From Paenisporosarcina sp. TG20 (GTDB taxonomy: Bacteria; Bacillota; Bacilli; Bacillales_A; Planococcaceae), in assembly GCF_000286315.1 (NCBI RefSeq), contig NZ_ALJG01000362.1, positions 1-61,539 of the forward strand: a DNA stretch of 61,539 nucleotides, read 5' to 3'. The notes beneath the pieces are model-generated. The model saw only the letters and a list, made by a program, of their open reading frames with translations, did not search any database and was not told the DNA's origin. The position numbers and the translations under genes are program-made. Of the stretch, positions 33,350 through 42,035 are shown piece after piece. The stretch's first letter is position 1, and each line of letters opens with the position of its first letter.

Positions 33350-34018
33350 GTGATTAGAATAGCTCCATCAATTTTAGCTGCTAATTTTTCGAAATTAGCT
33401 GAAGAAGTACGAGAAGTAGAACTAGCGGGTGCAGAATTAATTCATATTGATGTAATGGATGGACATTTCGTTCCTAATATTACAATGGGACCAATTGTTG
33501 TCGAGGCTTTAAGACCTTTGACACGACTTCCATTAGATGTACATCTAATGGTTGAAAATCCTGATTTGTTTATAGAGTCATTTGCAAAAGCAGGAGCTGA
33601 TTATATTTCTGTCCATGTAGAAACATGTCCCCACCTACACAGAACCATTCAACTAATTCGTTCATTTGGAGTTAAGCCTGGCGTTGTATTAAACCCGCAC
33701 ACACCTATTGAAACAATTCAACATGTATTAGAAGACATCGATATGGTTCTATTCATGACGGTTAATCCAGGATTTGGCGGTCAAAAGTTTATTCAATCTG
33801 TTGTACCGAAAGTGAAGCAACTTTCTACAATTATAAAAGAAAAAGGGTTAAACATTGAGATTGAAATTGATGGGGGCATTAATGCTGATACTATCGTTCC
33901 TTGTGCACAAGCAGGTGCTACAATATTCGTTGCTGGATCAGCCATTTATAATCAAAAAGATCGTGCTAAAGCTCTACAAGATATAAAAGAAGCTGGGGAG
34001 AGAGCAATTCTAACATGA
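33350..34018 (+). CDS. rpe: Ribulose-phosphate 3-epimerase
   Basis: Interconverts ribulose-5-phosphate and xylulose-5-phosphate in the pentose phosphate pathway. It is a 222-residue TIM barrel with metal ligands in HIDVMDGHFVPNI (His32, Asp34) and phosphate-binding MTVNPGFGGQ and EIDGGIN motifs. The GTG start is 7 bases after GAGG and one base after the rsgA stop. It overlaps thiN by ATGA. Confidence 0.97.
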   Translation: MIRIAPSILAANFSKLAEEVREVELAGAELIHIDVMDGHFVPNITMGPIVVEALRPLTRLPLDVHLMVENPDLFIESFAKAGADYISVHVETCPHLHRTIQLIRSFGVKPGVVLNPHTPIETIQHVLEDIDMVLFMTVNPGFGGQKFIQSVVPKVKQLSTIIKEKGLNIEIEIDGGINADTIVPCAQAGATIFVAGSAIYNQKDRAKALQDIKEAGERAILT

Positions 34019-34671
34019 CAACTGTTGTAATTTGTGCAGGAGGTCCTGAGGATGAATTAGCCTACCTGGAGCCATTTAAATCATCTGATGAAGTTGTTTT
34101 TATTGGAGCGGATAAAGGTGCAATTTATTTAATCAATGAAGGTATTAATCCAGATGTAGCTGTTGGCGATTTTGATTCAATAACTCAAAAAGAATTTTCT
34201 GATCTAGAAAAATCAGTCCCTGTAGTAAAAGTAACATCTGCTGAGAAGGATGAAACAGATACTGATTTGGCACTCGTTCAATCACTTGATTTTAATCCTC
34301 AACAAGTTGTGGTAACGGGTGTTACAGGAGGTCGTTTGGATCATTTTACTGCTGTTCTCCACAGTGTCTATAGAATTCAATTGGACAACCCTAAAATTAA
34401 ATTTATTATACGAAACAAATGGAATGAAATAAGGTTTCTAGTACCAGGTACCACTCCAATACTGAAAGATAATCACTTTCCATTTGTATCTTTCTTTGCT
34501 TTTCAAGGGATGGTTAAACAAATCACTTTAACTGGTATGAAATATAATGTTATGAAGGAAACGATAGAAATTGGAAATTCTCGTTTTACTAGTAACGAAG
34601 TATTAGATGAACAAGGGTCTATCTTCTTTACATCTGGCATATGTTTATTAATACGTAGCTCAGATAAATAA
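34015..34671 (+). CDS. thiN: Thiamine pyrophosphokinase
   Basis: Makes thiamine diphosphate from thiamine and ATP. The N-terminal catalytic domain has GDFDSI at 51-56 and KDETDTDLA; VTGVTGGRLDHF follows. A C-terminal thiamine-binding beta domain completes 218 residues. The B. subtilis name is yloS. No TPP riboswitch is present; it is simply carried in the rsgA-rpe transcript. Confidence 0.94.
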   Translation: MTTVVICAGGPEDELAYLEPFKSSDEVVFIGADKGAIYLINEGINPDVAVGDFDSITQKEFSDLEKSVPVVKVTSAEKDETDTDLALVQSLDFNPQQVVVTGVTGGRLDHFTAVLHSVYRIQLDNPKIKFIIRNKWNEIRFLVPGTTPILKDNHFPFVSFFAFQGMVKQITLTGMKYNVMKETIEIGNSRFTSNEVLDEQGSIFFTSGICLLIRSSDK

Positions 34672-34686
34672 GAAGGAGTGAAAAAC

Positions 34687-34803
34687 ATGCGTGTTTATAC
34701 ATTTAGATTACCGAAAGTTGTTAGTGGGTTTGCAAAAATGTGTTTGGGTTTGATGTACAAAGAAGATAAGGCGAAAAAAAGGAATGAAAAAATGCCAGAC
34801 TGA
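34687..34803 (+). CDS. spoVM: Stage V sporulation protein SpoVM (extended)
   Basis: A small gene encoding 38 residues. The first 27 (MRVYTFRLPKVVSGFAKMCL, then GLMYKED) align with the 26-residue B. subtilis SpoVM, including the LPK at 8-10 and the amphipathic helix that recognises the convex forespore membrane and anchors SpoIVA. AGAAGGAGTGA lies just upstream, and the location between thiN and rpmB is the conserved one. An unusual C-terminal tail of 11 charged residues runs into the first arm of the following terminator. It indicates an endospore former. Expression from a sporulation promoter is expected but none was identified. Confidence 0.9.
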   Translation: MRVYTFRLPKVVSGFAKMCLGLMYKEDKAKKRNEKMPD

Positions 34804-34829
34804 CAATTGTCAGTTTGGCATTTTTTTTT
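34788..34829. terminator. Bidirectional terminator between spoVM and rpmB
   Basis: A 17-bp stem with an AATT loop (34805-34808) and A/T-runs on both sides. It serves spoVM on the plus strand (a run of nine Ts) and rpmB on the minus strand (TTTTTTCATT). Its left arm overlaps the last five codons and stop of spoVM. Confidence 0.92.
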
Positions 34830-34840
34830 GGACGCGAGGA

Positions 34841-35029
34841 TTAAACGCGCTCAACTTTTCCAGATTTCAATGCTCTCGTAGAAACCCATACACGTTTAGG
34901 GCTACCGTTTACAAGAATACGAACTTTTTGTAAGTTAGCTCCCCAAGTGCGTTTTGTTTTGTTCATTGCGTGAGATCGAGCATTACCAGCACGGGACTTA
35001 CGCCCTGAGATTACACATACTTTTGGCAT
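34841..35029 (-). CDS. rpmB: 50S ribosomal protein L28
   Basis: A 62-residue ribosomal protein beginning [16 protein letters not shown], as in other Bacillales. It has only one cysteine, so it is the zinc-independent form. GAGGAGG is located properly on the minus strand, and a sigma-A promoter is at 35094-35122. It is convergent with the long rsmB-spoVM run, as in B. subtilis. Confidence 0.97.
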   Translation of the reverse strand: MPKVCVISGRKSRAGNARSHAMNKTKRTWGANLQKVRILVNGSPKRVWVSTRALKSGKVERV

Positions 35030-35093
35030 TATATTTCCTCCTCAAAAAAGAAGCTGAAAGTTTTTTTCAGTTCGATATTTCACATACTTAAAT

Positions 35094-35122
35094 ATTTTAA
35101 CATATAGTTGTTTTGTTAGCAA
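35094..35122 (-). promoter_or_regulatory. Promoter of rpmB
   Basis: On the minus strand, TTGCTA (35117-35122) and TAAAAT (35094-35099) are 17 bases apart. The transcript would have a leader of about 60 bases. Confidence 0.75.
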
Positions 35123-35256
35123 TAAAAATTTGGTCTTTGTGTAAGAATAAAACCTTTACAGACGAAAGTAGCAGAATGTTAACGTTTTCTTTTAATACCG
35201 CACATTGTGTAGTACAATTATTGAAGTCAAAAAGGATTAATAAGGAGGTATTCTGT

Positions 35257-35619
35257 ATGTCAATTGAATTGAAAAATGAATTTGGACAAATTGATATTTC
35301 AAATGATGTCGTGGCCCAGATAGCAGGGGGAGCAGCAATTGAATGTTATGGAATTGTCGGAATGGCGACTAAACATCAAATCCGAGACGGTTTAACTGAT
35401 ATTTTACGTAAAGAAAACTTTGCAAAAGGTGTATTAGTACGCCAAAATAACGAAGACCTTCACATAGACATGTATATCATCGTCAGTTACGGTACAAAAG
35501 TTTCAGAAGTAGCTTATCAAATTCAATCAAAAGTGAAATACACTTTAAATAAGACATTAGGACTTGCAGTAAACTCAGTAAATATTTACGTTCAAGGGGT
35601 TCGTGTGACGAACCCATAA
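35257..35619 (+). CDS. yloU: Asp23/Gls24 family envelope stress protein (YloU)
   Basis: A 120-residue Asp23-family protein. It has the family pattern ISNDVVAQIAGGAAIECYGIVGM, where conserved glycines and the single cysteine are seen. Paralogues are membrane-associated and linked to cell-envelope homeostasis; the biochemical role is unknown. The ATG at 35257 is 7 bases after AAGGAGGT, which makes the longer reading from 35113 unlikely. It is always found before fakA in Bacillales. TACAAT at 35213-35218 may be a -10, with a poor -35. Confidence 0.92.
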   Translation: MSIELKNEFGQIDISNDVVAQIAGGAAIECYGIVGMATKHQIRDGLTDILRKENFAKGVLVRQNNEDLHIDMYIIVSYGTKVSEVAYQIQSKVKYTLNKTLGLAVNSVNIYVQGVRVTNP

Positions 35620-35635
35620 GAGGAGGAAGTAGGAT

Positions 35636-37303
35636 ATGAAGTCTTTAGACGGAATACAATTTGCAGAAATGGTGAAAATGGGTGCCCATCACTTATTTCA
35701 GAATGCAGATTATGTGGATGCTCTAAATGTCTTTCCTGTTCCCGATGGTGACACGGGAACGAACATGAACTTATCAATGTCTTCTGGCTCAAAAGAAACA
35801 GAAGTACATGCAGTTGCTCATATTGGAAAAACAGCTCAAGCACTTTCAAAAGGTTTATTAATGGGAGCTCGTGGGAACTCTGGGGTTATTTTATCTCAAC
35901 TTTTCCGTGGATTTGGGAAAGATGTTGAAACGAAATCAACGCTATCTGCAAAAGAATTTGCTCATGCTTTCCAACATGGTGTAGATATGGCGTATAAAGC
36001 AGTCATGAAACCGGTTGAAGGTACCATTTTAACAGTTGCAAAAGATTCAGCGAAAAAAGCGGTAGAAGTCTCAGAACATGAAGATAATATAATAGTGGTA
36101 ATGGAAGAATTATTGAAAGAAGCAAAAGCATCACTAGAGAGAACACCGGATTTATTACCTGTCTTAAAAGAGGTAGGGGTTGTGGATTCTGGTGGACAAG
36201 GTCTCGTATACGTTTACGAAGGTTTTATTGCTGCCATGAAAGGTGAAAAGCTACCAGAAAAAATGTCATCTTATTCAATGGATGATTTGGTAAGCGCAGA
36301 ACACCATAAAAAGGTTCAAGGGTATATGGATACTGCAGATATCGAGTTCGGCTATTGTACAGAGTTTATGGTGAAGTTTATGCCAGAAAAAGTTGCGGTA
36401 AATCCTTTTAATGAACATGCTTTCCGTGAAGGATTAAGTCAGTTTGGTGATTCACTACTTGTTATTTCTGATGACGAAATTGCAAAGGTACATATTCACT
36501 CTGAACAACCAGGAAATTGTTTAGATTACGGACAAAAGTTCGGAGATCTAATTAAAATAAAAATTGACAATATGCGTCAACAACATTCCGAAATTGTTGG
36601 AGACGATTATAAGAAAGCCGATTCTACAAAAGCGACTGTCAAGAAACACCCTTATGCTATTGTAACGGTTGCGATGGGTGAAGGAATTTCAGAACTTCTT
36701 AAAAGCGTAGGAGCAAGCGCAGTTATAGAAGGCGGTCAGACGATGAATCCATCGACAGAAGATATCGTCAAAGCGATTGAATCTATTGGCGCTGAAAAAG
36801 TACTTATCTTGCCAAACAATAAAAATATTATTATGGCAGCTCAACAAGCAGCCGAAGTGATTGGAATTGAAGCTGCTGTTGTACCAACAAAATCAGTACC
36901 TGAAGGGTTGGCTGCAATTTTATCATTTAATCCTGATGATTCAGTTGAAGTTAATCAAGCAAATATGACTGAAGCATATGCTCATGTGAAAACAGGACAA
37001 GTTACTTTTGCTGTACGTGATACAACAATTGATGGAGTTGCAATTCAAAAAGATGACTACATGGCCATCTCTCAAGGTAAGATAATTCTTTCAACATCTT
37101 CATTGCAAGAAGTTTCACAATCATTAATCCATGACTTGATTGATGAAGATTCAGAAATTATTACAATTATATATGGGGAAGATACGACTAAGGCAGATGC
37201 CTATGAATTAGCTGCATTTGCAGAACAACATTACTCGAATGCAGAAGTAGAAGTATACAATGGAAAACAACCACTGTACCCTTATATTATTTCAGTAGAA
37301 TAA
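35636..37303 (+). CDS. fakA: Fatty acid kinase catalytic subunit FakA (DAK/DegV-type, YloV)
   Basis: Phosphorylates exogenous fatty acids bound to a FakB (DegV) partner, giving acyl-phosphate for PlsY or, through PlsX, for chain elongation. The N-terminal DhaL-like kinase domain has PDGDTGTNM at 36-44 and a second part SGGQG. A middle domain and a DegV-like C-terminal domain fill 555 residues. GAGGAGG precedes the ATG. Its nearness to plsX (42032) is functionally sensible, since both meet at acyl-phosphate. Formerly annotated as a dihydroxyacetone-kinase-like protein. Confidence 0.93.
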   Translation: MKSLDGIQFAEMVKMGAHHLFQNADYVDALNVFPVPDGDTGTNMNLSMSSGSKETEVHAVAHIGKTAQALSKGLLMGARGNSGVILSQLFRGFGKDVETKSTLSAKEFAHAFQHGVDMAYKAVMKPVEGTILTVAKDSAKKAVEVSEHEDNIIVVMEELLKEAKASLERTPDLLPVLKEVGVVDSGGQGLVYVYEGFIAAMKGEKLPEKMSSYSMDDLVSAEHHKKVQGYMDTADIEFGYCTEFMVKFMPEKVAVNPFNEHAFREGLSQFGDSLLVISDDEIAKVHIHSEQPGNCLDYGQKFGDLIKIKIDNMRQQHSEIVGDDYKKADSTKATVKKHPYAIVTVAMGEGISELLKSVGASAVIEGGQTMNPSTEDIVKAIESIGAEKVLILPNNKNIIMAAQQAAEVIGIEAAVVPTKSVPEGLAAILSFNPDDSVEVNQANMTEAYAHVKTGQVTFAVRDTTIDGVAIQKDDYMAISQGKIILSTSSLQEVSQSLIHDLIDEDSEIITIIYGEDTTKADAYELAAFAEQHYSNAEVEVYNGKQPLYPYIISVE

Positions 37304-37309
37304 GAATTT

Positions 37310-37345
37310 AAAACAGTGAATCATATGGTTCACTGTTTTTTCTAG
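37310..37345 (+). terminator. Terminator after fakA
   Basis: Stem AAAACAGTGAA (37310-37320) with TTCACTGTTTT (37329-37339), 8-base loop, then TTCT. Confidence 0.88.
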
Positions 37346-37430
37346 GATTCGCTCACTTTGTGAACTACAACGTTGTCATTTTAGATATAGTGAACCTCAG
37401 GTGAAATTTCAATATAAAGGAGTCCTCTAA

Positions 37431-38093
37431 ATGAAGTTTAAATCAGTTTTTGATATCATTGGTCCGATAATGATTGGACCATCTTCTTCCCACACTGCTG
37501 GTGCAGCAAGAATTGGTCTTGTTACACGTGAATTATTCGGTAGGCAACCCAAATGGGCGAAAATCTATTTATACGGTTCTTTTGCTGAGACATACAAAGG
37601 TCATGGCACTGACATTGCAATAATTGGTGGTTTACTAGGTTTTGATACATTTGATGAACGTATTAAAACGTCGTTTGAACTCGCCAAAGATGCAAACTTG
37701 TCATTTGAGTTTATTCCAGAGACTGGCCATACTGAACATCCAAATACAGCACGTCTTGTTATAGGTGATGAGTCAGGGGAAATGGAACTTATCGGTATTT
37801 CAATAGGTGGAGGTAAAATTGAAATTAGTGAACTAAATGGTTTTCCTCTACGATTATCAGGAAATCATTCTGCGATTTTAGTTGTCCATGAAGATAAGTC
37901 AGGAAGCATTGCGAAGGTAGCAACTTGTTTAGCGGAACAAAATATTAACATTGGGCATATGGAAGTATCTCGTAAAGAGCAGGGGAAAATGGCATTGATG
38001 GTAATTGAAGTCGATGAACCCATTGAAGATTACGTGTTAAAACAAATTGCATTGTTGCCTTATATTAATCAGGTAACTAAAATCTCAGATTAG
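37431..38093 (+). CDS. sdaAB: L-serine dehydratase, beta subunit
   Basis: One half of the iron-sulfur L-serine deaminase that makes pyruvate and ammonia. It has the signature GPIMIGPSSSHTAG at 11-24 and a C-terminal ACT domain (about 146-220, SGSIAKVATCLAEQNINIGH) that likely binds serine. It is 220 residues long. AAAGGAGTCC precedes the ATG. Upstream, TTGTGA and TTAGAT spaced by 17 bases (about 37357-37385) could be a weak promoter. Confidence 0.95.
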   Translation: MKFKSVFDIIGPIMIGPSSSHTAGAARIGLVTRELFGRQPKWAKIYLYGSFAETYKGHGTDIAIIGGLLGFDTFDERIKTSFELAKDANLSFEFIPETGHTEHPNTARLVIGDESGEMELIGISIGGGKIEISELNGFPLRLSGNHSAILVVHEDKSGSIAKVATCLAEQNINIGHMEVSRKEQGKMALMVIEVDEPIEDYVLKQIALLPYINQVTKISD

Positions 38094-38104
38094 GAGGGTT
38101 ATAA

Positions 38105-39001
38105 ATGAAGTTCTTATTTCGTAACGTAAAAGAATTAGTTGCATTGGCGACAAGTGAAAATAAATTAATTTCTGAGTTAATGATAGAGCAAGAAATGTTA
38201 GTAACTAGAAGAAGTCGCGAAGATATTATGAAACAAATGGATAGGAATTTAACTGTTATGGAAGAAGCAGTGGAAAAAGGTCTAAAGGGCGTTCAATCGA
38301 CTTCAGGTTTAACAGGTGGAGACGCGGTTCTCCTGCACAACTATATGAAAAAAGGCAACACACTTTCTGGGGCATTACTAATTGATGCTGTGAGTAAAGC
38401 AGTTGCTACGAATGAAGTAAATGCAGCAATGGGAACAATTTGTGCAACACCAACTGCAGGTTCTGCGGGTGTAGTGCCAGGTACTTTATTTGCGGTTCAA
38501 AACAAACTAAATCCTACTCGTGAAGAAATGATCCGTTATTTATTTACTGCAGGAGCGTTTGGATTCGTTGTAGCAAACAATGCGTCTATCTCCGGTGCTG
38601 CAGGCGGGTGTCAAGCAGAAGTTGGTTCAGCTGCTGCTATGGCTGCTGCTGCTATTGTCGAAATGTCTGGGGGGACACCACAGCAATGTTCTGAGGCTTT
38701 TGCCATTTCAATGAAGAACATGCTTGGATTAGTATGTGACCCAGTTGCAGGATTAGTAGAAGTGCCATGTGTTAAACGTAATGCTATGGGAGCTGCTAAT
38801 GCATTAGTTTCAGCTGATATGGCACTTGCAGGTGTGACTAGCCGTATTCCATGTGATGAAGTTATTGATGCTATGTACAAAATTGGTCAAACAATGCCGT
38901 CTAGTTTAAGAGAAACTGGGCAAGGCGGTTTAGCAGCAACTCCAACAGGAAGAGCACTTGCCGAGAGAATTTTTGGTGCTGATTTTGTAAAAGGTGTCTA
39001 A
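38105..39001 (+). CDS. sdaAA: L-serine dehydratase, alpha subunit
   Basis: The catalytic partner of sdaAB. At 298 residues it carries the family's cluster cysteines: GTICATPTAGS, GGCQAEVGSA and LVCDPVAGLVEVPC. These bind a [4Fe-4S] cluster that activates serine. TAGGAGGG lies upstream. It overlaps recG by 8 bases, an unusual coupling of a catabolic enzyme to a repair helicase that is conserved in Bacillales. Confidence 0.95.
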   Translation: MKFLFRNVKELVALATSENKLISELMIEQEMLVTRRSREDIMKQMDRNLTVMEEAVEKGLKGVQSTSGLTGGDAVLLHNYMKKGNTLSGALLIDAVSKAVATNEVNAAMGTICATPTAGSAGVVPGTLFAVQNKLNPTREEMIRYLFTAGAFGFVVANNASISGAAGGCQAEVGSAAAMAAAAIVEMSGGTPQQCSEAFAISMKNMLGLVCDPVAGLVEVPCVKRNAMGAANALVSADMALAGVTSRIPCDEVIDAMYKIGQTMPSSLRETGQGGLAATPTGRALAERIFGADFVKGV

Positions 39002-41042
39002 TAAATTACTTCAATCTGTAAGTAGTTTAAAAGGAATTGGCGGAGAAACAGAAAAAACACTAGCTGATATGGGGATTCTCACTTTACAAGACTTAGTCAT
39101 GACTTTCCCTTATCGTCATGAAGATTTTAGATTGAAGAACATTGCAGAAACACCACATAATGAGCGGATTACAGTAGAGGGTAGGGTTGAAAGTGAACCC
39201 ACCATTCAATTCTTAGGAAGAAATAAATCCCGGTTACAATTTCGTCTCTTAGTTGGTCCACATTTAATAAAAGTATTCTTTTTTAACCAAGGATACTTAA
39301 AGAATAAAATAATACCAGGTGAAATCGTAACAATTACCGGCAAGTGGGATCGTGGTCGTCAAGCAATTAGTGGATCCCATTATTTTCTTGGACCAAAAAC
39401 TGACCATGTTGATTACGAACCCATGTATAGTTTAAAAGGTTCTTTACAGCAAAAAAAATTCCGGAAATTTATGCAAAAAGCACTACAAGAAGTTGGATTA
39501 GACATAGAAGAATGTCTGCCACTTGATGTAAGAGAAATCTACAAGCTTTTACCGGTACTAGAAGCACTTGAAGGGATTCATTTCCCCAAAAATGCTGAAC
39601 ATGTAAAACAAGCACGTAGACGTTTTGTTTATGAAGAGTTACTAATATTTCAATTGAAAATGCAAGCGTTAAAAAAAATCCGTAAAGAACAAACCCAGGG
39701 AATTTCAATTTCTTATGATATTCAAAAAATTAAGGAATTAATTGCGACCTTACCTTATGAGTTAACAGCTGCTCAAAAACGAGTAGTCAATGAAATTTGT
39801 AAAGATTTAAAAGAACCTCACCGTATGAACCGGTTAATCCAAGGTGATGTAGGATCAGGTAAAACAGTAGTAGCTGCTATCGCTTTGTACGCAGTGATTA
39901 CAGCAGGTTTTCAAGGTGTACTGATGGCACCTACTGAAATATTGGCAGAACAACATGTTGTTTCTTTAAATGAATGGTTATCACCAGTTGGTGTCCGTAT
40001 CGCATTATTAACAGGGTCTACAAAACCAAAAGTTCGTAAAATATTACATGAACAACTTCAAAATGGAGAAGTAGATTTATTGGTTGGTACACATGCATTG
40101 ATTCAACCAGACGTAGAATTCCTTAAATTAGGTCTCGTCATAACGGATGAACAACATCGATTTGGTGTTGAACAAAGGCGTGTCTTACGGGACAAAGGAA
40201 TGAATCCAGATGTGTTGTTTATGACTGCTACGCCTATTCCGCGTACTCTTGCCATTACGGCTTTTGGAGAAATGGATGTATCAACTATTGACGAAATGCC
40301 TGCTGGACGAAAGGAAATTGAAACACACTGGGTCAAAAAGGAACTGTTTGATCAAACCATTAAACGCATGGCTTCGGAATTGCAAAATGGAAGACAAGCT
40401 TATGTTATTTGCCCACTCATCGAAGAATCTGACAAGCTGGATGTTCAAAATACGGTCGATGTGTATAATCAATTATCTTCCATCTTTCATAATCAGTATA
40501 AGATTGGCCTTATGCATGGTAGATTACATTCAAGTGAAAAAGATGAAGTAATGCGGGCTTTTAGTGATGGGAAGATTCAAGTGCTAGTTTCTACAACAGT
40601 AGTAGAAGTTGGTGTGAATGTGCCTAATGCCACATTTATGATTATTTACGATGCAGAGCGTTTTGGACTTGCTCAACTTCACCAACTTCGAGGACGAGTA
40701 GGACGTGGTTCTGAACAGTCTTACTGTGTTTTATTAGCTGACCCCAAATCAGAAGATGGTAAAGAACGTATGAAGTCGATGACAGAAACGAATGATGGTT
40801 TTAAATTAGCCGAGAAAGATTTAGAACTTCGAGGTCCAGGAGACTTTTTTGGTCGAAAACAAAGTGGTGTACCTGAATTTAAAATGGCTGACTTGGTTCA
40901 TGATTACAGAGCGTTAGAAACTGCAAGACAGGATGCTGAAAAACATCTTGCATCTGATGAATTTTGGATGAGTGATGAGACCAAGTGTTTACGGACCAAC
41001 TTGGAGCAATCCGGAGTATTAGATGGGGATCGTATTGATTAG
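38994..41042 (+). CDS. recG: ATP-dependent DNA helicase RecG
   Basis: A fork-reversal helicase for replication and recombination repair. It has an N-terminal wedge/OB domain (about 1-235), Walker A GDVGSGKT at 284-291, DEQH from Asp385 and a C-terminal helicase lobe (QLRGRVGRG). It is 682 residues long. The GTG start lies within the end of sdaAA and has no clear Shine-Dalgarno site, so translation is probably coupled to that gene. Confidence 0.96.
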   Translation: MSNKLLQSVSSLKGIGGETEKTLADMGILTLQDLVMTFPYRHEDFRLKNIAETPHNERITVEGRVESEPTIQFLGRNKSRLQFRLLVGPHLIKVFFFNQGYLKNKIIPGEIVTITGKWDRGRQAISGSHYFLGPKTDHVDYEPMYSLKGSLQQKKFRKFMQKALQEVGLDIEECLPLDVREIYKLLPVLEALEGIHFPKNAEHVKQARRRFVYEELLIFQLKMQALKKIRKEQTQGISISYDIQKIKELIATLPYELTAAQKRVVNEICKDLKEPHRMNRLIQGDVGSGKTVVAAIALYAVITAGFQGVLMAPTEILAEQHVVSLNEWLSPVGVRIALLTGSTKPKVRKILHEQLQNGEVDLLVGTHALIQPDVEFLKLGLVITDEQHRFGVEQRRVLRDKGMNPDVLFMTATPIPRTLAITAFGEMDVSTIDEMPAGRKEIETHWVKKELFDQTIKRMASELQNGRQAYVICPLIEESDKLDVQNTVDVYNQLSSIFHNQYKIGLMHGRLHSSEKDEVMRAFSDGKIQVLVSTTVVEVGVNVPNATFMIIYDAERFGLAQLHQLRGRVGRGSEQSYCVLLADPKSEDGKERMKSMTETNDGFKLAEKDLELRGPGDFFGRKQSGVPEFKMADLVHDYRALETARQDAEKHLASDEFWMSDETKCLRTNLEQSGVLDGDRID

Positions 41043-41127
41043 AAAATGCGATACTGTTTAGATTTTAAAAATAGTCGATGTTCGCACGAAGCGGATTATA
41101 CAGGGCTGTCTTTTAAGTCCCTAAAAA

Positions 41128-41180
41128 TAAAACAGGTGAAGGAAAACGAGTTGTTTTTCTTCGCCTGTTTTGATGTTTTT
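41128..41180 (+). terminator. Terminator after recG
   Basis: A long stem AAAACAGGTGAAG...CTTCGCCTGTTTT with an inner AAAAC/GTTTT (41128-41172), followed by GATGTTTTT. Confidence 0.88.
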
Positions 41181-41383
41181 ACTTATGGCTCTTGAAAGTA
41201 GATGTGATGCGATCCCTTTTCCTTGTTGGTTATTGTATGGAAAGTGTGTTGTAACGGAAATTCACAGCCTCGTATTCCTTTAAGGTTAGTCAATCTGGTG
41301 TGTCACAAAGTGGATCCTTCATCTGAATTTCAAAAAGCTGTTGTTTTTATGCTTATTGTTGTCCATGAAATTAGAGACAATCC
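41181..41383. other. Non-coding stretch upstream of fapR
   Basis: I see no gene. At 41248-41262 there is a short match to the right edge of element A (GTTGTAACGGAAAT), which may be a worn repeat remnant or chance. Confidence 0.4.
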
Positions 41384-41412
41384 TTGCATTCTTTTTCTTG
41401 TATTTATATACT
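41384..41412 (+). promoter_or_regulatory. Promoter of the fapR operon
   Basis: TTGCAT (41384-41389) and TATACT (41407-41412) are 17 bases apart, directly followed by the FapR box. Confidence 0.85.
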
Positions 41413-41437
41413 GATATTAGTACCAAGTGCTAATATC
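41413..41437 (+). promoter_or_regulatory. FapR operator
   Basis: A perfect palindrome GATATTAG-(9)-CTAATATC with the TTAGTACC half-site known for FapR. It lies over the expected transcription start, so bound FapR would block the promoter; malonyl-CoA releases it. This indicates autoregulation of fapR-plsX-fabD-fabG. Confidence 0.88.
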
Positions 41438-41450
41438 GGACGGTGAACTT

Positions 41451-42035
41451 ATGAAACAAACAAAAAAAGAACGTCAGCAACTATTAATAGATACAATAAA
41501 AAACAATCTATTTATCACTGACGATGAACTTTCAAAACAGTTTACGGTCAGTGTTCAAACAATTAGATTAGATCGTCTAGAATTATCAATACCTGAGCTA
41601 CGTGAACGTATTAAACATGCAGCCACAAAATCATTTAAAGACGAAGTTCGATCTCTTGCTTTAAATGAAGTTATTGGTGAAATGGTTGATATTGAACTAG
41701 ACGAACGAGCTATTTCAATATTTGACGTAAAATCAGAACATATATTTAAACGACATCAAATTGCGCGGGGCCATCATTTATTTGCACAAGCTAACTCCTT
41801 AGCGGTTGCGGTCATTAATGAAGAATTGGCATTAACAGTAAAATCAAATTTATCTTTTGTGAAACCAGTAAAACTTGGTGAACGAGTCGTTGCGAAAGCA
41901 ATCGTTATTCGAAAAGATCATGAAAAAAAACGCACATTTGTTGAGGTCACTTCAACAGTTGAAAATAACATTGTGTTTAAAGGACAATTTGAAATGTATC
42001 AAACAAATGAGACAAGTGATGGTGATTTTAAATGA
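41451..42035 (+). CDS. fapR: Transcriptional repressor of lipid synthesis FapR
   Basis: A malonyl-CoA-responsive repressor. A DeoR-like helix-turn-helix (about 20-60, [20 protein letters not shown]) is joined to a hot-dog thioesterase-like effector domain (about 80-190). The ATG at 41451 gives 194 residues, near the 188 of B. subtilis. The in-frame GTG at 41427 lies inside the operator and is not used. It is the first gene of its own regulated operon and overlaps plsX by 4 bases. Confidence 0.95.
   Translation: MKQTKKERQQLLIDTIKNNLFITDDELSKQFTVSVQTIRLDRLELSIPELRERIKHAATKSFKDEVRSLALNEVIGEMVDIELDERAISIFDVKSEHIFKRHQIARGHHLFAQANSLAVAVINEELALTVKSNLSFVKPVKLGERVVAKAIVIRKDHEKKRTFVEVTSTVENNIVFKGQFEMYQTNETSDGDFK

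Noticed and set aside
35113-35256. N-terminal extension of the Asp23-like gene by 48 codons
   Set aside because: An AAGGAGGT site sits 7 bases before the ATG at 35257, the family starts there, and the extension overlaps the rpmB promoter.
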